A stretch of 64,000 nt of DNA from Bradyrhizobium sp. MOS002 (GTDB lineage: Bacteria > Pseudomonadota > Alphaproteobacteria > Rhizobiales > Xanthobacteraceae). Each line of letters starts with the position of its first letter. Within the stretch, counting starts at the first letter, position 1. Of the stretch, positions 9,104 through 18,051 are shown one piece after another. The position numbers and the translations under genes were made by a program. The DNA lies in the NCBI RefSeq assembly GCF_003020115.1, contig NZ_PYFX01000014.1:62001-126000 (forward strand), written 5' to 3'. Under the pieces are notes generated by a model that was given only the letters and a program-made list of their open reading frames with translations, ran no database searches and had not been told where the DNA came from.

Positions 9104-9558
9104 AAATATAAACCCCTAGATCGCCCAAGGACTCTAAAGGGCACACTCTTTCATGAGTCCGCTTAACGGAACGTTGCGGTGAGCCAATATCTGGGCAAAA
9201 CAGCCGAGACGATACGGCTCAACGCAAGCGCACGGCCAACGCGGCCATCCCGGCGAGCATGTTCGTGAAGCCGTGGTGGCTGGGCCAGCACGGGCGGGCA
9301 ACTTCGTAGAGGCTTCCATGCCAGCGCCGGGGCACTTCTAGGTGGTGGGCGGCTGCTAGCCTCCATTGCGTAGCGGGTAAGTTGGCCAGATCGCGGCGCA
9401 CCACTCTGCCGCGACGCGGGCGCGCGGACCATATGGAAGCGGGAGCTCCAATGCTCGTCGGCCAAGTCAGAAGAGCACGGTTAAACTCCTGGTGTAGGTT
9501 CTACCTTGGGCGCAGCCTAGCCAACACGGGTGCCAACGAAAAAGGTCGGCGTGAGCGC
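9104..9558. other. Intergenic stretch with no recognisable gene
   Basis: About 455 bp between two minus-strand genes. Several overlapping frames are open because of high GC, but none looks like a real protein. Confidence 0.4.
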
Positions 9559-10176
9559 TCACTCGGGAGCGTCGCTTCCTTTCGGCTGTTGCAAGAACTT
9601 TGGCGTGTGTCCACGCGCTTCACGGTCACTAGCGGCGGAGCGTTCGGATGGAGTGCGGCCCAGCTTGGACTGCAGCTCGACGAGGTCGGTGAAGACGTCA
9701 GCTTGGCGGCGCAGCTCGTCGGCGATCATCGGTGGCTGGCTGGCGATCGTGGAGACCACGGTGACGCGAACACCGCGGCGCTGAACAGCCTGGACGAGGG
9801 GGCGGAAGTCGCCGTCTCCCGAAAACAGCACCATCTGGTCCATGTGCTGGGCGAGCTCCATGGCGTCCACGGCGAGCTCAATGTCCATGTTGCCTTTGAC
9901 CTTGCGGCGGCCGGAGGCATCGATGAACTCCTTAGTCGCCTTGGTGACGACGGTGTAGCCATTGTAGTCGAGCCAGTCGATCAGGGGACGGATCGAAGAG
10001 TATTCCTGATGCTCGATAATGGCGGTATAAAAGAACGCCCTAAGCAGGGTCCCACGGCTCTGAAACTCCTTCAGCAGGCACTTGTAATCGATGTCGAAGC
10101 CTAGAGTTTTTGCCGTCGCGTAGAGATTGGCTCCATCAATGAAGAGCACGATCTTGTCGGTAGATGAAGGTAACAT
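9559..10176 (-). CDS. NYN-domain protein of the LabA/DUF88 family
   Basis: A 205-residue protein with a PIN-like NYN nuclease fold, family members of which act on RNA. Acidic motifs sit in the expected order: LFIDGANLYATAKTLG near the start, VKGNMDIELAVDAMELA in the middle, and VLFSGDGDFRPLVQAVQRRG followed by GVRVTVVSTIAS. The final 35 residues after ELRRQADVFTDL are polar and probably unstructured. It stands alone, with long spacers on both sides. The role in the cell is unknown; the fold is a confident call. Confidence 0.88.
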   Translation of the reverse strand: MLPSSTDKIVLFIDGANLYATAKTLGFDIDYKCLLKEFQSRGTLLRAFFYTAIIEHQEYSSIRPLIDWLDYNGYTVVTKATKEFIDASGRRKVKGNMDIELAVDAMELAQHMDQMVLFSGDGDFRPLVQAVQRRGVRVTVVSTIASQPPMIADELRRQADVFTDLVELQSKLGRTPSERSAASDREARGHTPKFLQQPKGSDAPE

Positions 10177-11120
10177 TTCAGTCGAGCCTTTGGCAGCGCG
10201 AATCTACGGACTGGAGCGGCGCAGAACACGCGTCGTGAAAGTCCGGCCATCGTGAGGATAAGCTACCTTGATAGTGAGTAGCGCGCCTTATTCAAGCTTC
10301 CTCGCCGCGCTGCGATCTGAAACTCAGGCGGGCGCAGCGAATAATGTGCATCGCGAGTATGGCATACTTTCTAAACATTGAAATCGCGCTCTGTTTGCTG
10401 GAAGCAAATTAGCTCAGGGGGCGCCGGCACGCCACGTTCGGCCGCGGAGTGCTAGTCGTGCTTGGCCCTGGTCTGCTGGCGACAAATTACGACGCTCAGA
10501 GCAAAGAAGGCCAGCGGCCCAGTACCGCACAAGCGATATTGTGCCTAATAACTCCGCATCGAAGCCGCACGAGCCGGACCTGAGGCGGAGTAGACCACCT
10601 TTTCTATCTACTCTCTTCAACTGGATACCGATACGATTTTGGATTGTATTTTAAGCGCAATTTGGTTGGTGGTTGAGCTGGATACGCGGCTGGCGCGGCG
10701 CTCGGACAGTGAGAAAGCCCCTCGGCAAGGCAGCGGCCGGCATCGACTGCCGGTCTTTAGATGCCCAGCTTGAGGAGGACATCGGCCGATCGAGACGAGC
10801 CCAAAGACGCTTTCCGCCCCAGTCGCGTCTTGAGCGCCAGACTCGTTCGTAGTCAGTCTCGCCACCGCCCGATGGGGCGATGTGGGCCTTCGCTGCGTCG
10901 CGTCTTATCGAAGTCCGAGCGCGGGCGGACTCCGGAAAAAGACATTCCCTTTTGCCACAGGATAAAACGAAGATGTTGTGCCAGCGCAAGTAGCGATTTG
11001 ACCAAGGACCTCCGCCGCACCGGCCAACCCCAATCGAGCCAGCTGGACGGTGCGCGTACGCAGAGCTTGCGAACCGCCGGGCTTAGGATGTGCGGGCAAG
11101 CGAGCTGCACCCTTAGGTCG
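10177..11120. other. Long intergenic stretch with no recognisable gene
   Basis: About 940 bp. Frames at 10414-10620, 10651-10989 and 10853-11110 are open but have arginine/serine-rich translations without family features. No RNA gene was seen. Confidence 0.4.
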
Positions 11121-11387
11121 CTACGCTCGGCGAAACTCTACTGCTTGGCTCTTCAGAGAGACCCTGGCTTTGAAGCCGGCTTCCAGCCACGCCATGGCCT
11201 GCGCGTGACCCGCTTTGCGGGAGCTCTCGTTGCCCCACCAGGCGCTGAACCTGTAGGCAGATGCAGGTAGCGGCCTTCCCAGGATGTTTTCAATTTCTGC
11301 AAATGTGAACCGCACGGCGTTCTGTCGCACGCCCTCCAGCGTCCTTCGGAGCGGATCGTAGACGGAACCAGTGCCTCCCTTCGTCAT
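11121..11387 (-). CDS. DUF7662-like hypothetical protein (88 aa)
   Basis: The sequence SVYDPLRRTLEGVRQNAVRF, FTFAEIENILGRPLPASAYR, FSAWWGNE and AQAMAWLEAGFKARVSL follows the pattern (YDPL, FxEIExxLG, LPxSA, WWxN, AWLxAGF) of a small domain often found alone or next to endonuclease-like genes. I assign DUF7662 from memory. It lies 6 bp after the 60-residue protein at 11394-11576, so the two are probably co-transcribed. Function unknown. Confidence 0.65.
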   Translation of the reverse strand: MTKGGTGSVYDPLRRTLEGVRQNAVRFTFAEIENILGRPLPASAYRFSAWWGNESSRKAGHAQAMAWLEAGFKARVSLKSQAVEFRRA

Positions 11388-11393
11388 CGCGGT

Positions 11394-11576
11394 CTATCGC
11401 CGTCGTGGCTCTTCAGGCTTGTTGAAGTCGCGCGCGGCAAGCTCCAGCTCCAGATCGGTGATCCGCTCGAAGATCCGCGCTGCGATCGCCTCTGACTCTC
11501 CGGCAGTCAATGATCGAATGCCCCGCAATGCAAGTTCGTCTCGAAGTATCTTGGCAACTATCAATTGGATGGCCAT
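11394..11576 (-). CDS. Small hypothetical protein (60 aa)
   Basis: MAIQLIVAKILRDELALRGI followed by RSLTAGESEAIAARIFERIT and a polar tail. Composition and codon use are coding-like, and the 6-bp gap to the DUF7662-like gene supports it. The family is not known to me. Confidence 0.5.
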   Translation of the reverse strand: MAIQLIVAKILRDELALRGIRSLTAGESEAIAARIFERITDLELELAARDFNKPEEPRRR

Positions 11577-11631
11577 AGGAGTGATCCCGAAAAACCACGA
11601 TCAGACCGCAACCTGAGTGCGAACGCAAGGG

Positions 11632-12218
11632 TCAGCGCATCGGCAACCTGTCCACCAGCTGCGCAAGGACGCGAGACGGTAGGGTGATGCCGGACAGCTG
11701 CCACGTCGTCCCGCAAAGTGCATGCTGATGTTGCCGGCGTTCTCGCCCCCGGCAAGCCGCAACGCAAACTCGACAGGCTTGACGGGCCTGACCCGCCCGG
11801 CAATGCCGAATAGGTTCGAAACGTCAAGCTCGGCCAGAGACGGCATCGATCCAAAGGTAATGTTATCCGCCGCATTGCGAACGGTGCCGCTTTTCAGGAG
11901 AACTGCGAGGTTCTCCGGTGTCATGAGTTTGGCGGCGAGCTCATCTGCGAGCGTTGCGCCAAAGGCGTTGATCGCCACCCGCTCAATCGGCCGGAGTGGT
12001 CGTTTCTGCCCCAGGCGATCGAGGTAGGCGGCAATCACCTGCTCGACGAGAGAGTGGCGGACACGCGGCATATCTGTCCGGGCCATGACCTGAGCGACAT
12101 CGGCATTCCGAACGGCCGAAACCAGACCTATGAGCGAAACAAAAGCCGATCCGGCGTAGATGCCCAAACAGACCAGGACGGCGGCAAGTGTGCCGATGAG
12201 CCATTTCATGCAATTCAA
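11632..12218 (-). pseudogene. DUF2939-family membrane-anchored protein with C-terminal frameshift
   Basis: The N-terminus is one membrane helix (MKWLIGTLAAVLVCLGIYAG) followed by the family pattern VRNADVAQVMARTDMPRVRH, VEQVIAAYLDRLG and EFALRLAGGENAGNISMHFA. After HFAG the open frame becomes arginine/cysteine-rich and runs to 11601. The next frame instead gives TTWQLSGITLPSRVLAQLVD and a stop at 11632, the ending expected for the family. One base appears lost in the GGGA run near 11715. Start is 12218 or the ATG three codons later. It is a frameshifted gene or a sequencing error. Confidence 0.7.
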
Positions 12219-12411
12219 ACGGTGGCCCTGACCTTTGTTCCAGGGGCGCGAGCATCAAAGGGTTAGCCGCCGCGGAGGGCGCTCGCGAGACCGATTGCAA
12301 TCGAAACAATGGAAACGCGAGTCGAGACGCGGGCGAACCGAGGGAACCTGGTTCGTCCCGCTAACTTCAGGAAGAGTTCCGGCCTGCCCCAAGGCGGGGC
12401 TTTCTTTCGTT

Positions 12412-12566
12412 TCAGAACAACCCGAACGAGACCGAATAGCCGTAGAACATAATATCATGAGCGACACCAGTAGGCCGATCCCGCAAAAAATCACGATCGT
12501 CTTCAATTCTTCGAACGGAAAGGTCGTTCGGGCGACGTCGGTTATCATTTTGGGGAATGATGCCAT
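12412..12566 (-). pseudogene. Small membrane protein with probable one-base frameshift
   Basis: The start MASFPKMITDVARTTFPFEE followed by LKTIVIFCGIGLLVSLMI is typical of a short rhizobial membrane protein with a FxFEELK-xxIFCG-LLVSL pattern, which normally ends in a short aromatic tail. Here that tail (MFYGYSVSFGLF, stop at 12412) is in the neighbouring frame. A one-base loss near 12460-12470 would explain this. In the unshifted frame the tail is unusually polar and runs to 12255. Function unknown. Confidence 0.5.
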
Positions 12567-12828
12567 CGTTGGTCCTCCGATCCCCGCAATTGAGGCCTCG
12601 ATCAACTTGGCGGATAAATCTTCTTCGGGTTATGAAACAGGTCACACCCGGCTGATCAGGTCATGAAACGCGTCGCATCCGTGAAACGGGAAGATCGTGA
12701 CGCTCAAGAACTCTGCCAGCGCGCGCGGCGCGGTCGCCTCGCATTGATTGAGGGTGTTGATCGTAGGTAGCGGAGAAATATCTGCCGCAGAGCAGGGCAC
12801 AACATCGTGCGGTTGGCGGCAGGGCTAC

Positions 12829-13056
12829 TTACTTTGCAGCCAGCTCAGGGCTGAGTACCGCCAGAACCCCATCGACAAACGCCTGACATTCGGCGTGAGT
12901 CTTGAATGTACCCTTGTACTTGCCGAACAAGAAAACCGTCCGCCCGCGCCCTTTTCCGAAGAAGTACTGCCCTATGGGCCTGCCGGCATCGTCTTTAAGC
13001 TCGATACTTTCCAAGCTTTGCACCAATTTAAGATCGGTGTGAGGAAGCTTCGGCAC
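12829..13056 (-). CDS. Small hypothetical protein (75 aa)
   Basis: Compact and coding-like: LVQSLESIELKDDAGRPIGQ, YFFGKGRGRTVFLFGKYKGT and HAECQAFVDGVLAVLSPELA. It could be an alpha/beta mini-domain. I do not recognise a family and no neighbour suggests a role. Confidence 0.55.
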   Translation of the reverse strand: MPKLPHTDLKLVQSLESIELKDDAGRPIGQYFFGKGRGRTVFLFGKYKGTFKTHAECQAFVDGVLAVLSPELAAK

Positions 13057-13137
13057 AATGCATCTCCGTTATCTCGGGGCATGCAGTTTAGTCTGTGCCT
13101 GCTGAGAACGCTAGGAGGCGGAGTTGCGAAGCGACGA

Positions 13138-13533
13138 CTAAGCACATGCACAGCCAACATTAGGCACGCCGTAGTGGGAATCTCCAAAGGAGAACTGTTG
13201 TAACAGGGGAGCCTGCTCGGATGTCGGCAAAGGGCAGCAGCCGCATTCCTGCGACGCCTGCAATCGCTCGAGCAGGCCAGCGCTCGCGGCAATCTTCTCC
13301 CGGCCGACTGTCTGGTGCCGCGCGTTGGATTTCAATAAGCGGCTGCAGTATTGCGCGCACGGCTCGACGTCCTTGAGTATGAGATATCCGACGAAGCATT
13401 CGCGCCGGCAGGGCTCTGTTACGCGCTCGATCCGTCCGAGCGACCTCCTTAACGCCGCATCTCGCGTCAACCAATAGGGAAGGTCGCTTGCGCACGGGCG
13501 CCTTTTGGTCTCGGCGCTCAATGCCACTGCCAA
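13138..13533 (-). CDS. Doubtful hypothetical protein (131 aa)
   Basis: Cysteine-rich translation with segments that look like protein (RDAALRRSLGRIERVTEPCR, ECFVGYLILKDVEPCAQYCS). An overlapping frame is also open, and no family is recognised. Listed only as a possibility. Confidence 0.25.
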   Translation of the reverse strand: MAVALSAETKRRPCASDLPYWLTRDAALRRSLGRIERVTEPCRRECFVGYLILKDVEPCAQYCSRLLKSNARHQTVGREKIAASAGLLERLQASQECGCCPLPTSEQAPLLQQFSFGDSHYGVPNVGCACA

Positions 13534-13979
13534 ACGCGGGCGGGCAATCGGAGAAAGAGGAAGAACAAGCCCCCCGGCCGCCGACGACCAGCCACGTCAG
13601 GAGGCGCTGCTGTTGCGGCAGCGACGAACGGTACTAGTTTGACCGGTGCGTTAACAGCCAGCGTTGCAAGTTACTCTGGACCGCGCTCGTGGGTAGGACG
13701 AGAAGTCGCATGGCATCGCTGCATTGTATTCGGCACCGTGATCGATACGATAGGTTTCGCGCTGCCGAAGAGGTCGAAGTGACTACAACGAAGAAACACA
13801 CACACAGATAGATTGATCCTGCCTCGGGCTACAGAACAACGGACAACATTTGGCTGAAAATGGATTTAAGTTTAAAGAGCGGCCGAAGTCTGGATTGGCG
13901 GCGACTATCCTGTGTGGGTAACCCAAGGGCGATCGGTTAAGAAGCTTTTACGCGCAACTGTGCGAGGGGGGGACCCGCT
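13534..13979. other. Intergenic stretch with no recognisable gene
   Basis: About 450 bp. No frame, RNA gene or clear hairpin stood out. Confidence 0.4.
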
Positions 13980-14201
13980 TCAGTTATCGATCATCGCAAC
14001 GTAGTCGATGTGAAGAGTGATAGGTCCCTTCGATCCGTCTAAGATCACACGGAGGCTCTTCGAGTAAGATCCGGCCCCGATCACAGTCCCGGTCCTTCCG
14101 GCCAAGCGAGGGCCGGCTGTGGGCTTCACCTGAACTCGTGAGCCTGGCGGGAAGTCGAGTTGCGCTGATCCTGCCATATCTCTTTGACGCGAATAGGCCA
14201 C
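13980..14201 (-). CDS. Small KOW/SH3-like hypothetical protein (73 aa)
   Basis: The protein contains FPPGSRVQVKPTAGPRLAGR, GTVIGAGSYSKSLRVILDGS and a final LHIDYVAMIDN. The pattern of G-x-V-x-V-x-P followed by G-x-x-G-x-V is that of a small beta-barrel (KOW- or SH3-like), as in other short rhizobial proteins. Start may be 14201 or the ATG at residue 9. Function unknown. Confidence 0.6.
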   Translation of the reverse strand: MAYSRQRDMAGSAQLDFPPGSRVQVKPTAGPRLAGRTGTVIGAGSYSKSLRVILDGSKGPITLHIDYVAMIDN

Positions 14202-14765
14202 TTGGGATTTCTCTTGCCGGCGTCGAGCAATGGATCGTGCGCAGTTGAGAGGCGATTTAAAAGCGCACGTTCGGGAAAATAGCTCACATCACTTCCAACG
14301 GTGGAATAGGCGTCGGAGGAGATGCTTTGGGCCTATGGGCCCGGGATCGGCACCCTCCTCTCTCTCCGCCGAAGGCTGTTCCTCATTGAGTACCAGAACC
14401 GCTTCCATGGAAATCCTCCGTCAGGGGTACCCCGCCAGATTGAGCGAGTTTGTCCATCTCAGCAGGCTGCACCCGCTTGCCACATTGTACGATTTCGCCC
14501 GCCTTTTGCCGCTCGCGACAAGATACTTCTTGGCCCAAATCGGCCGCATGAGATTGAAATCGCCCGCTTGTTCGAAAAGTTGGCGAAGCAGAGGTGTTAG
14601 TTGCGATCCAAGAATCGGCACAATAAGCCCTTCGTTCCGCCCGATGGAACGGAGATTCCTGCCTTAAATCTAAACATACGTTAACCACGGTGGGACGCAC
14701 GATCGGTTGTCGTGCGCTCAGACCTACGGGTCATGGGGGCTTCAACACAGAACAGGGGACTATCA
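14202..14765. other. Upstream region of the secreted glycosidase gene
   Basis: About 560 bp. Overlapping frames on both strands are open, but none is convincing. The promoter of the glycosidase gene must lie near its 3' end. The shared box of the polysaccharide locus was not found here. Confidence 0.4.
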
Positions 14766-16025
14766 TTGACAACATTACACTACGCTGCGGGCGGGGGTCT
14801 GGACTCGCAAGGTAACTTCGCACCAGCCCAAGCGGGCTTTAATCTGGCGGATGTTCAGTATGTCGACCAGGTGAATGCTCTGCCAGATGGCGTGCAGGGT
14901 CTGGTTTGGCTCGACCAGTACCAAGGTGTGACTCAAGACTTCATCGACCAGGTGACGCCGTTTCTCAACAATCCGAAAGTGTTCGGCTTTTACCTTGTTG
15001 ATGAGCCCGATTTAACTGGGGAGTGGGGACCGCAAGCCGACCCTGCGGATCTGAAGGCTGAATCCGACTGGATCCATCAGCACGATGCCGGGGCCAAGAC
15101 GTTCACGGTCTTAATGAATACCGGATCATCGGACGACCCGAACTACATGAACAGCTATAACGCCGCGAACACACACATCGACTACTTCGGCCTCGATTGG
15201 TATCCGGTGTGGTCGGACCGTTCGAACGTCGATCTCAGCACTATCGACAAGTACGTCTCTGCAGCGGAGCATGCTGGCATCCCGCTTGACTCCATCGTTC
15301 CGGTTTATCAGGCGTTCGGGGGCGGCGACTGGTCCACCGAAACCGGCAGCAAGGTCGTGATGCCGACTGCTGCGCAAGAGCAGGCGATGATTGATCATTG
15401 GGCGCAACTCGTTCCCAATCCGGCTTTCGACTATGCGTACGCGTGGGGTTCGCAGAATGGCGATACTGCACTCGAGAGTTCGCCGGAGTTGCAGCAGGTG
15501 TTCCTTGCGCACAATACGCACGATGGCACCTCGACCGGTGGCACGACCGCTCCGCCCATTGCCGATCCCGTGAGTGACACGCCGCCCGTGCACAGCGGCG
15601 ATAGCACCGGCACGGGCGGCACCACGCCGCCTGTTGCCGATGCTGGCGGTAGCACCGGAAGCACCCCTCCCGTGTCGGGCTCAGACGGAACGACGGATCC
15701 GTCGACCGGCGGCACGACGGTTTCTGGCGGCTGGGGTGATCATCACCACAGCGGCTCGTCCGGCGGTTCGTCTTTGCAGACGGTCGGCGGTGAGGGTTTG
15801 CACGAGCACAGCCGTGGAGGGCTCGATTTTTCGCAGTGGCTCAATGCCGGCACGTCATCGCCCGCGATCGAGGATCATACCTGGTCGCGGGGGCAAACTG
15901 CGACATTGACCACCACTGCGGATGCCGAATCTAAGCAGACGGGTACGCCGGACACAGACTCGTTCGTTGCGCATCTGCCCGATCTGATGTCTCACTACAA
16001 CGATCATCACGCTTGGCACTCGTAA
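14766..16025 (+). CDS. Secreted TIM-barrel glycoside-hydrolase-like protein, probable type I secretion substrate
   Basis: About 419 residues from a TTG with AGGGGA 6 nt before it; the frame also opens at a GTG (14712). Residues 1-250 look like a TIM barrel: VQGLVWLDQYQGVTQDFIDQ, KVFGFYLVDEPDLTGEW (a DEP glutamate that could be the acid/base) and HIDYFGLDWYPVWSD. Then comes a linker rich in Thr, Gly, Pro and Ser (about 255-345) and a polar, His-rich C-terminus ending HYNDHHAWHS. There is no Sec signal peptide and no RTX nonapeptide repeat. The next two genes encode a type I exporter, so C-terminal-signal secretion is inferred. In Rhizobium leguminosarum the PrsDE exporter secretes exopolysaccharide-cleaving glycanases, and a similar role is likely here. 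Confidence 0.75.
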   Translation: MTTLHYAAGGGLDSQGNFAPAQAGFNLADVQYVDQVNALPDGVQGLVWLDQYQGVTQDFIDQVTPFLNNPKVFGFYLVDEPDLTGEWGPQADPADLKAESDWIHQHDAGAKTFTVLMNTGSSDDPNYMNSYNAANTHIDYFGLDWYPVWSDRSNVDLSTIDKYVSAAEHAGIPLDSIVPVYQAFGGGDWSTETGSKVVMPTAAQEQAMIDHWAQLVPNPAFDYAYAWGSQNGDTALESSPELQQVFLAHNTHDGTSTGGTTAPPIADPVSDTPPVHSGDSTGTGGTTPPVADAGGSTGSTPPVSGSDGTTDPSTGGTTVSGGWGDHHHSGSSGGSSLQTVGGEGLHEHSRGGLDFSQWLNAGTSSPAIEDHTWSRGQTATLTTTADAESKQTGTPDTDSFVAHLPDLMSHYNDHHAWHS

Positions 16026-16053
16026 GCTCGTAGCTCGTCTACATCAACAAGGG

Positions 16054-16155
16054 CATGCGCGCGGTACGCCGCGCGCATGGGAAGTTCCTCGCGGTCGCGA
16101 GGCGGGGTGCTATTCCGCGCACGCGGAATATTGAAATGCGAGCGTCTTGACGCTC
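16054..16155 (+). promoter_or_regulatory. Four consecutive hairpins between substrate and exporter genes
   Basis: Exact inverted repeats follow each other: CATGCGCGCGG/CCGCGCGCATG with a TACG loop (16054-16079), CCTCGCG/CGCGAGG (16087-16102), TATTCCGCG/CGCGGAATA (16111-16130) and GAGCGT/ACGCTC with a CTTG loop (16140-16155). None is followed by a T-run, so they are more likely RNA-stabilising or processing structures than a simple terminator. They probably set the ratio of the abundant secreted protein to its exporter. Confidence 0.65.
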
Positions 16156-16209
16156 AACCGCATGCAATTTTCAACCGTTTACCGCCGCCCGTCCAAGGGC
16201 GGCCCGGAT

Positions 16210-18051
16210 ATGCACATGCACGCTTCGGCAAAACAGTCTGCGCTCCTGGATGCGGCCCGTCGGATACGTCCCGGCCTGCTCGCCGCCGGCGCACTATCCA
16301 TCTTCATCAATCTGCTGGTGTTCGTGTCCCCGATCTACACCATGCAGATCTACGATCGGGTGCTGACGAGCCGAAACGGCATGACGCTGCTACTGCTGTC
16401 CGTCATCGCGCTCGCGCTCTTCATCAGCTACGCGACTCTCGAACATTTTCGTAGCCGGGTTCTCGTGCAGACCGGATTGCGCTTCGACCGGTTCCTGTCG
16501 GGTGAGACGTTCGAGACCGCGCTCGGGCAGGCGCTGAGCACGAGCAGCTCGCATCACGTTCAGCTGCTGCGCGATGTCGACACCTTGCGTGAGGTGCTGT
16601 CGGGCGGCATCATCACGTCGCTGATGGACGTACCGTGGACGCCGGTCTTCCTCGCGATCTGTTTCCTGCTCCATCCGCTGATCGGCCTGGTCGCCCTGAT
16701 TGGCGCGATCATCATCCTGACGCTCGCTTTCCTCAACGAGCGGGTTACGAAGGCGCCGCTGAATGCGGCCGCATCGAAGAACCTTCACGCACTGGACCGG
16801 TTGACGTCCTCGCTGCGCAACGCAGAAGCGATCCGCGCGCTTGGAATGGGACCCGCGCTGCGCGCCGCCTGGTCTGAAACTCATTGTCAGGCGCTGAAGG
16901 AAAGCGCGACGGCCGGAGAGCGGGGCGGGACCTTGCTTGCCATCTCCAAATTCCTGCGCATGGCGATTCAGGTGGCCATCATGGGAGTGGGTGCGTATCT
17001 CGCGATCCAGCAAGAGATTTCGGGGGGCGTTCTGTTCGCCGCTTCGCTGATCATGGGACGCGCGCTTGCGCCCGTCGAGGCTGCCGTGTCGCAATGGAAG
17101 GCGCTGGTTGCCGCGCGCACATCATATGCCCGGCTGGATCGCGCGCTCGCGAACCGTGCGACTGAGCGACCGCCGACGCGGCTACCGCCCCTGGTCGGCG
17201 AAATCTCCGTCGAGGCGGCGACTGTGCTTGTCCCCGGATCGCAATTGCCGGCCATCGCCGACGTCTCGTTCCGGCTGGCCCCCGGCGAAGTCGTCGCCGT
17301 GGTCGGCCAGTCGGGCTCCGGTAAATCGTCGCTGGCGCGGGCAATGGTCGGCGCCTGGCCGCTGGTGCACGGCTGCGTCCGCATCGACGGCAACGATGTG
17401 AGGCATTTCGATGCCAATTTCCTTGGACAGAACCTCGGCTACCTTCCGCAGGACGTCGAACTGTTCGCCGGTACCGTGCGTGACAACATTGCACGTTTCC
17501 GCGACGACGCATCTGACGAAGCGGTGGTTGAGGCAGCGCAGCTAGCGTCCGCGCATATGATGATCCAGCGTCTTCCGAAGGGCTATGACACCGTAATCGG
17601 GGATAATGGCGCAGGTCTTTCTGGCGGTCAGCGGCAGCGCATCGGGCTCGCCCGCGCCCTCTTCGGCAAGCCGGTGCTGGTTGTGCTCGACGAGCCGAAT
17701 GCAAATCTCGACGGCGACGGCGATCGTGCGCTTGCCGAAGCGATCCAGCGGCTGAGGAAGAGCAAGGTGACGATCGTCATCATCAATCACCGCCCGAACC
17801 TGCTCGCCGCGGTGGACAAGATCGTGTTCATGCACGAGGGACGGCTCGGGCAAATCGGCACGCGCGAGGAAATGCTGCCTGCGCTGCTCGGCAAAACAGT
17901 TGCACCGATGCGGCGCGACGTGCGCGAGCCCGTTGAACATCATCGCACTGCTCGTCATCACCATGCTGACGGCAACCATCGAGCCGATGGCACTCACGGT
18001 TCGGCACAGCTTTTAAATCAAGTGCGTCAGGCGCACGCGACGAGGCAATAA
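16210..18051 (+). CDS. Type I secretion ABC transporter (PrtD/PrsD-like)
   Basis: Inner-membrane ATPase that energises export through a HlyD-type adaptor and a TolC-like outer channel. Residues 1-290 are the membrane domain (AGALSIFINLLVFVSPIYTM, QIYDRVLTSRNGMTLLLLSV). The ATPase domain has Walker A VGQSGSGKSSLARAM, Q-loop YLPQDVELFAGTV, signature GAGLSGGQRQRIGLARAL, Walker B PVLVVLDEPNANLD and the switch His in IIINHRPN. The frame opens at a TTG (16147), but the ATG at 16210 after AAGGGCGG gives a family-like start. The C-terminal 40 residues are His-rich. It overlaps the adaptor gene by one base (TAATG). Confidence 0.92.
   Translation: MHMHASAKQSALLDAARRIRPGLLAAGALSIFINLLVFVSPIYTMQIYDRVLTSRNGMTLLLLSVIALALFISYATLEHFRSRVLVQTGLRFDRFLSGETFETALGQALSTSSSHHVQLLRDVDTLREVLSGGIITSLMDVPWTPVFLAICFLLHPLIGLVALIGAIIILTLAFLNERVTKAPLNAAASKNLHALDRLTSSLRNAEAIRALGMGPALRAAWSETHCQALKESATAGERGGTLLAISKFLRMAIQVAIMGVGAYLAIQQEISGGVLFAASLIMGRALAPVEAAVSQWKALVAARTSYARLDRALANRATERPPTRLPPLVGEISVEAATVLVPGSQLPAIADVSFRLAPGEVVAVVGQSGSGKSSLARAMVGAWPLVHGCVRIDGNDVRHFDANFLGQNLGYLPQDVELFAGTVRDNIARFRDDASDEAVVEAAQLASAHMMIQRLPKGYDTVIGDNGAGLSGGQRQRIGLARALFGKPVLVVLDEPNANLDGDGDRALAEAIQRLRKSKVTIVIINHRPNLLAAVDKIVFMHEGRLGQIGTREEMLPALLGKTVAPMRRDVREPVEHHRTARHHHADGNHRADGTHGSAQLLNQVRQAHATRQ

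Noticed and set aside
14230..14700. Overlapping frames on both strands upstream of the glycosidase gene
   Set aside because: Short protein-like pieces appear in two minus-strand frames, but they could not be joined into one convincing gene.
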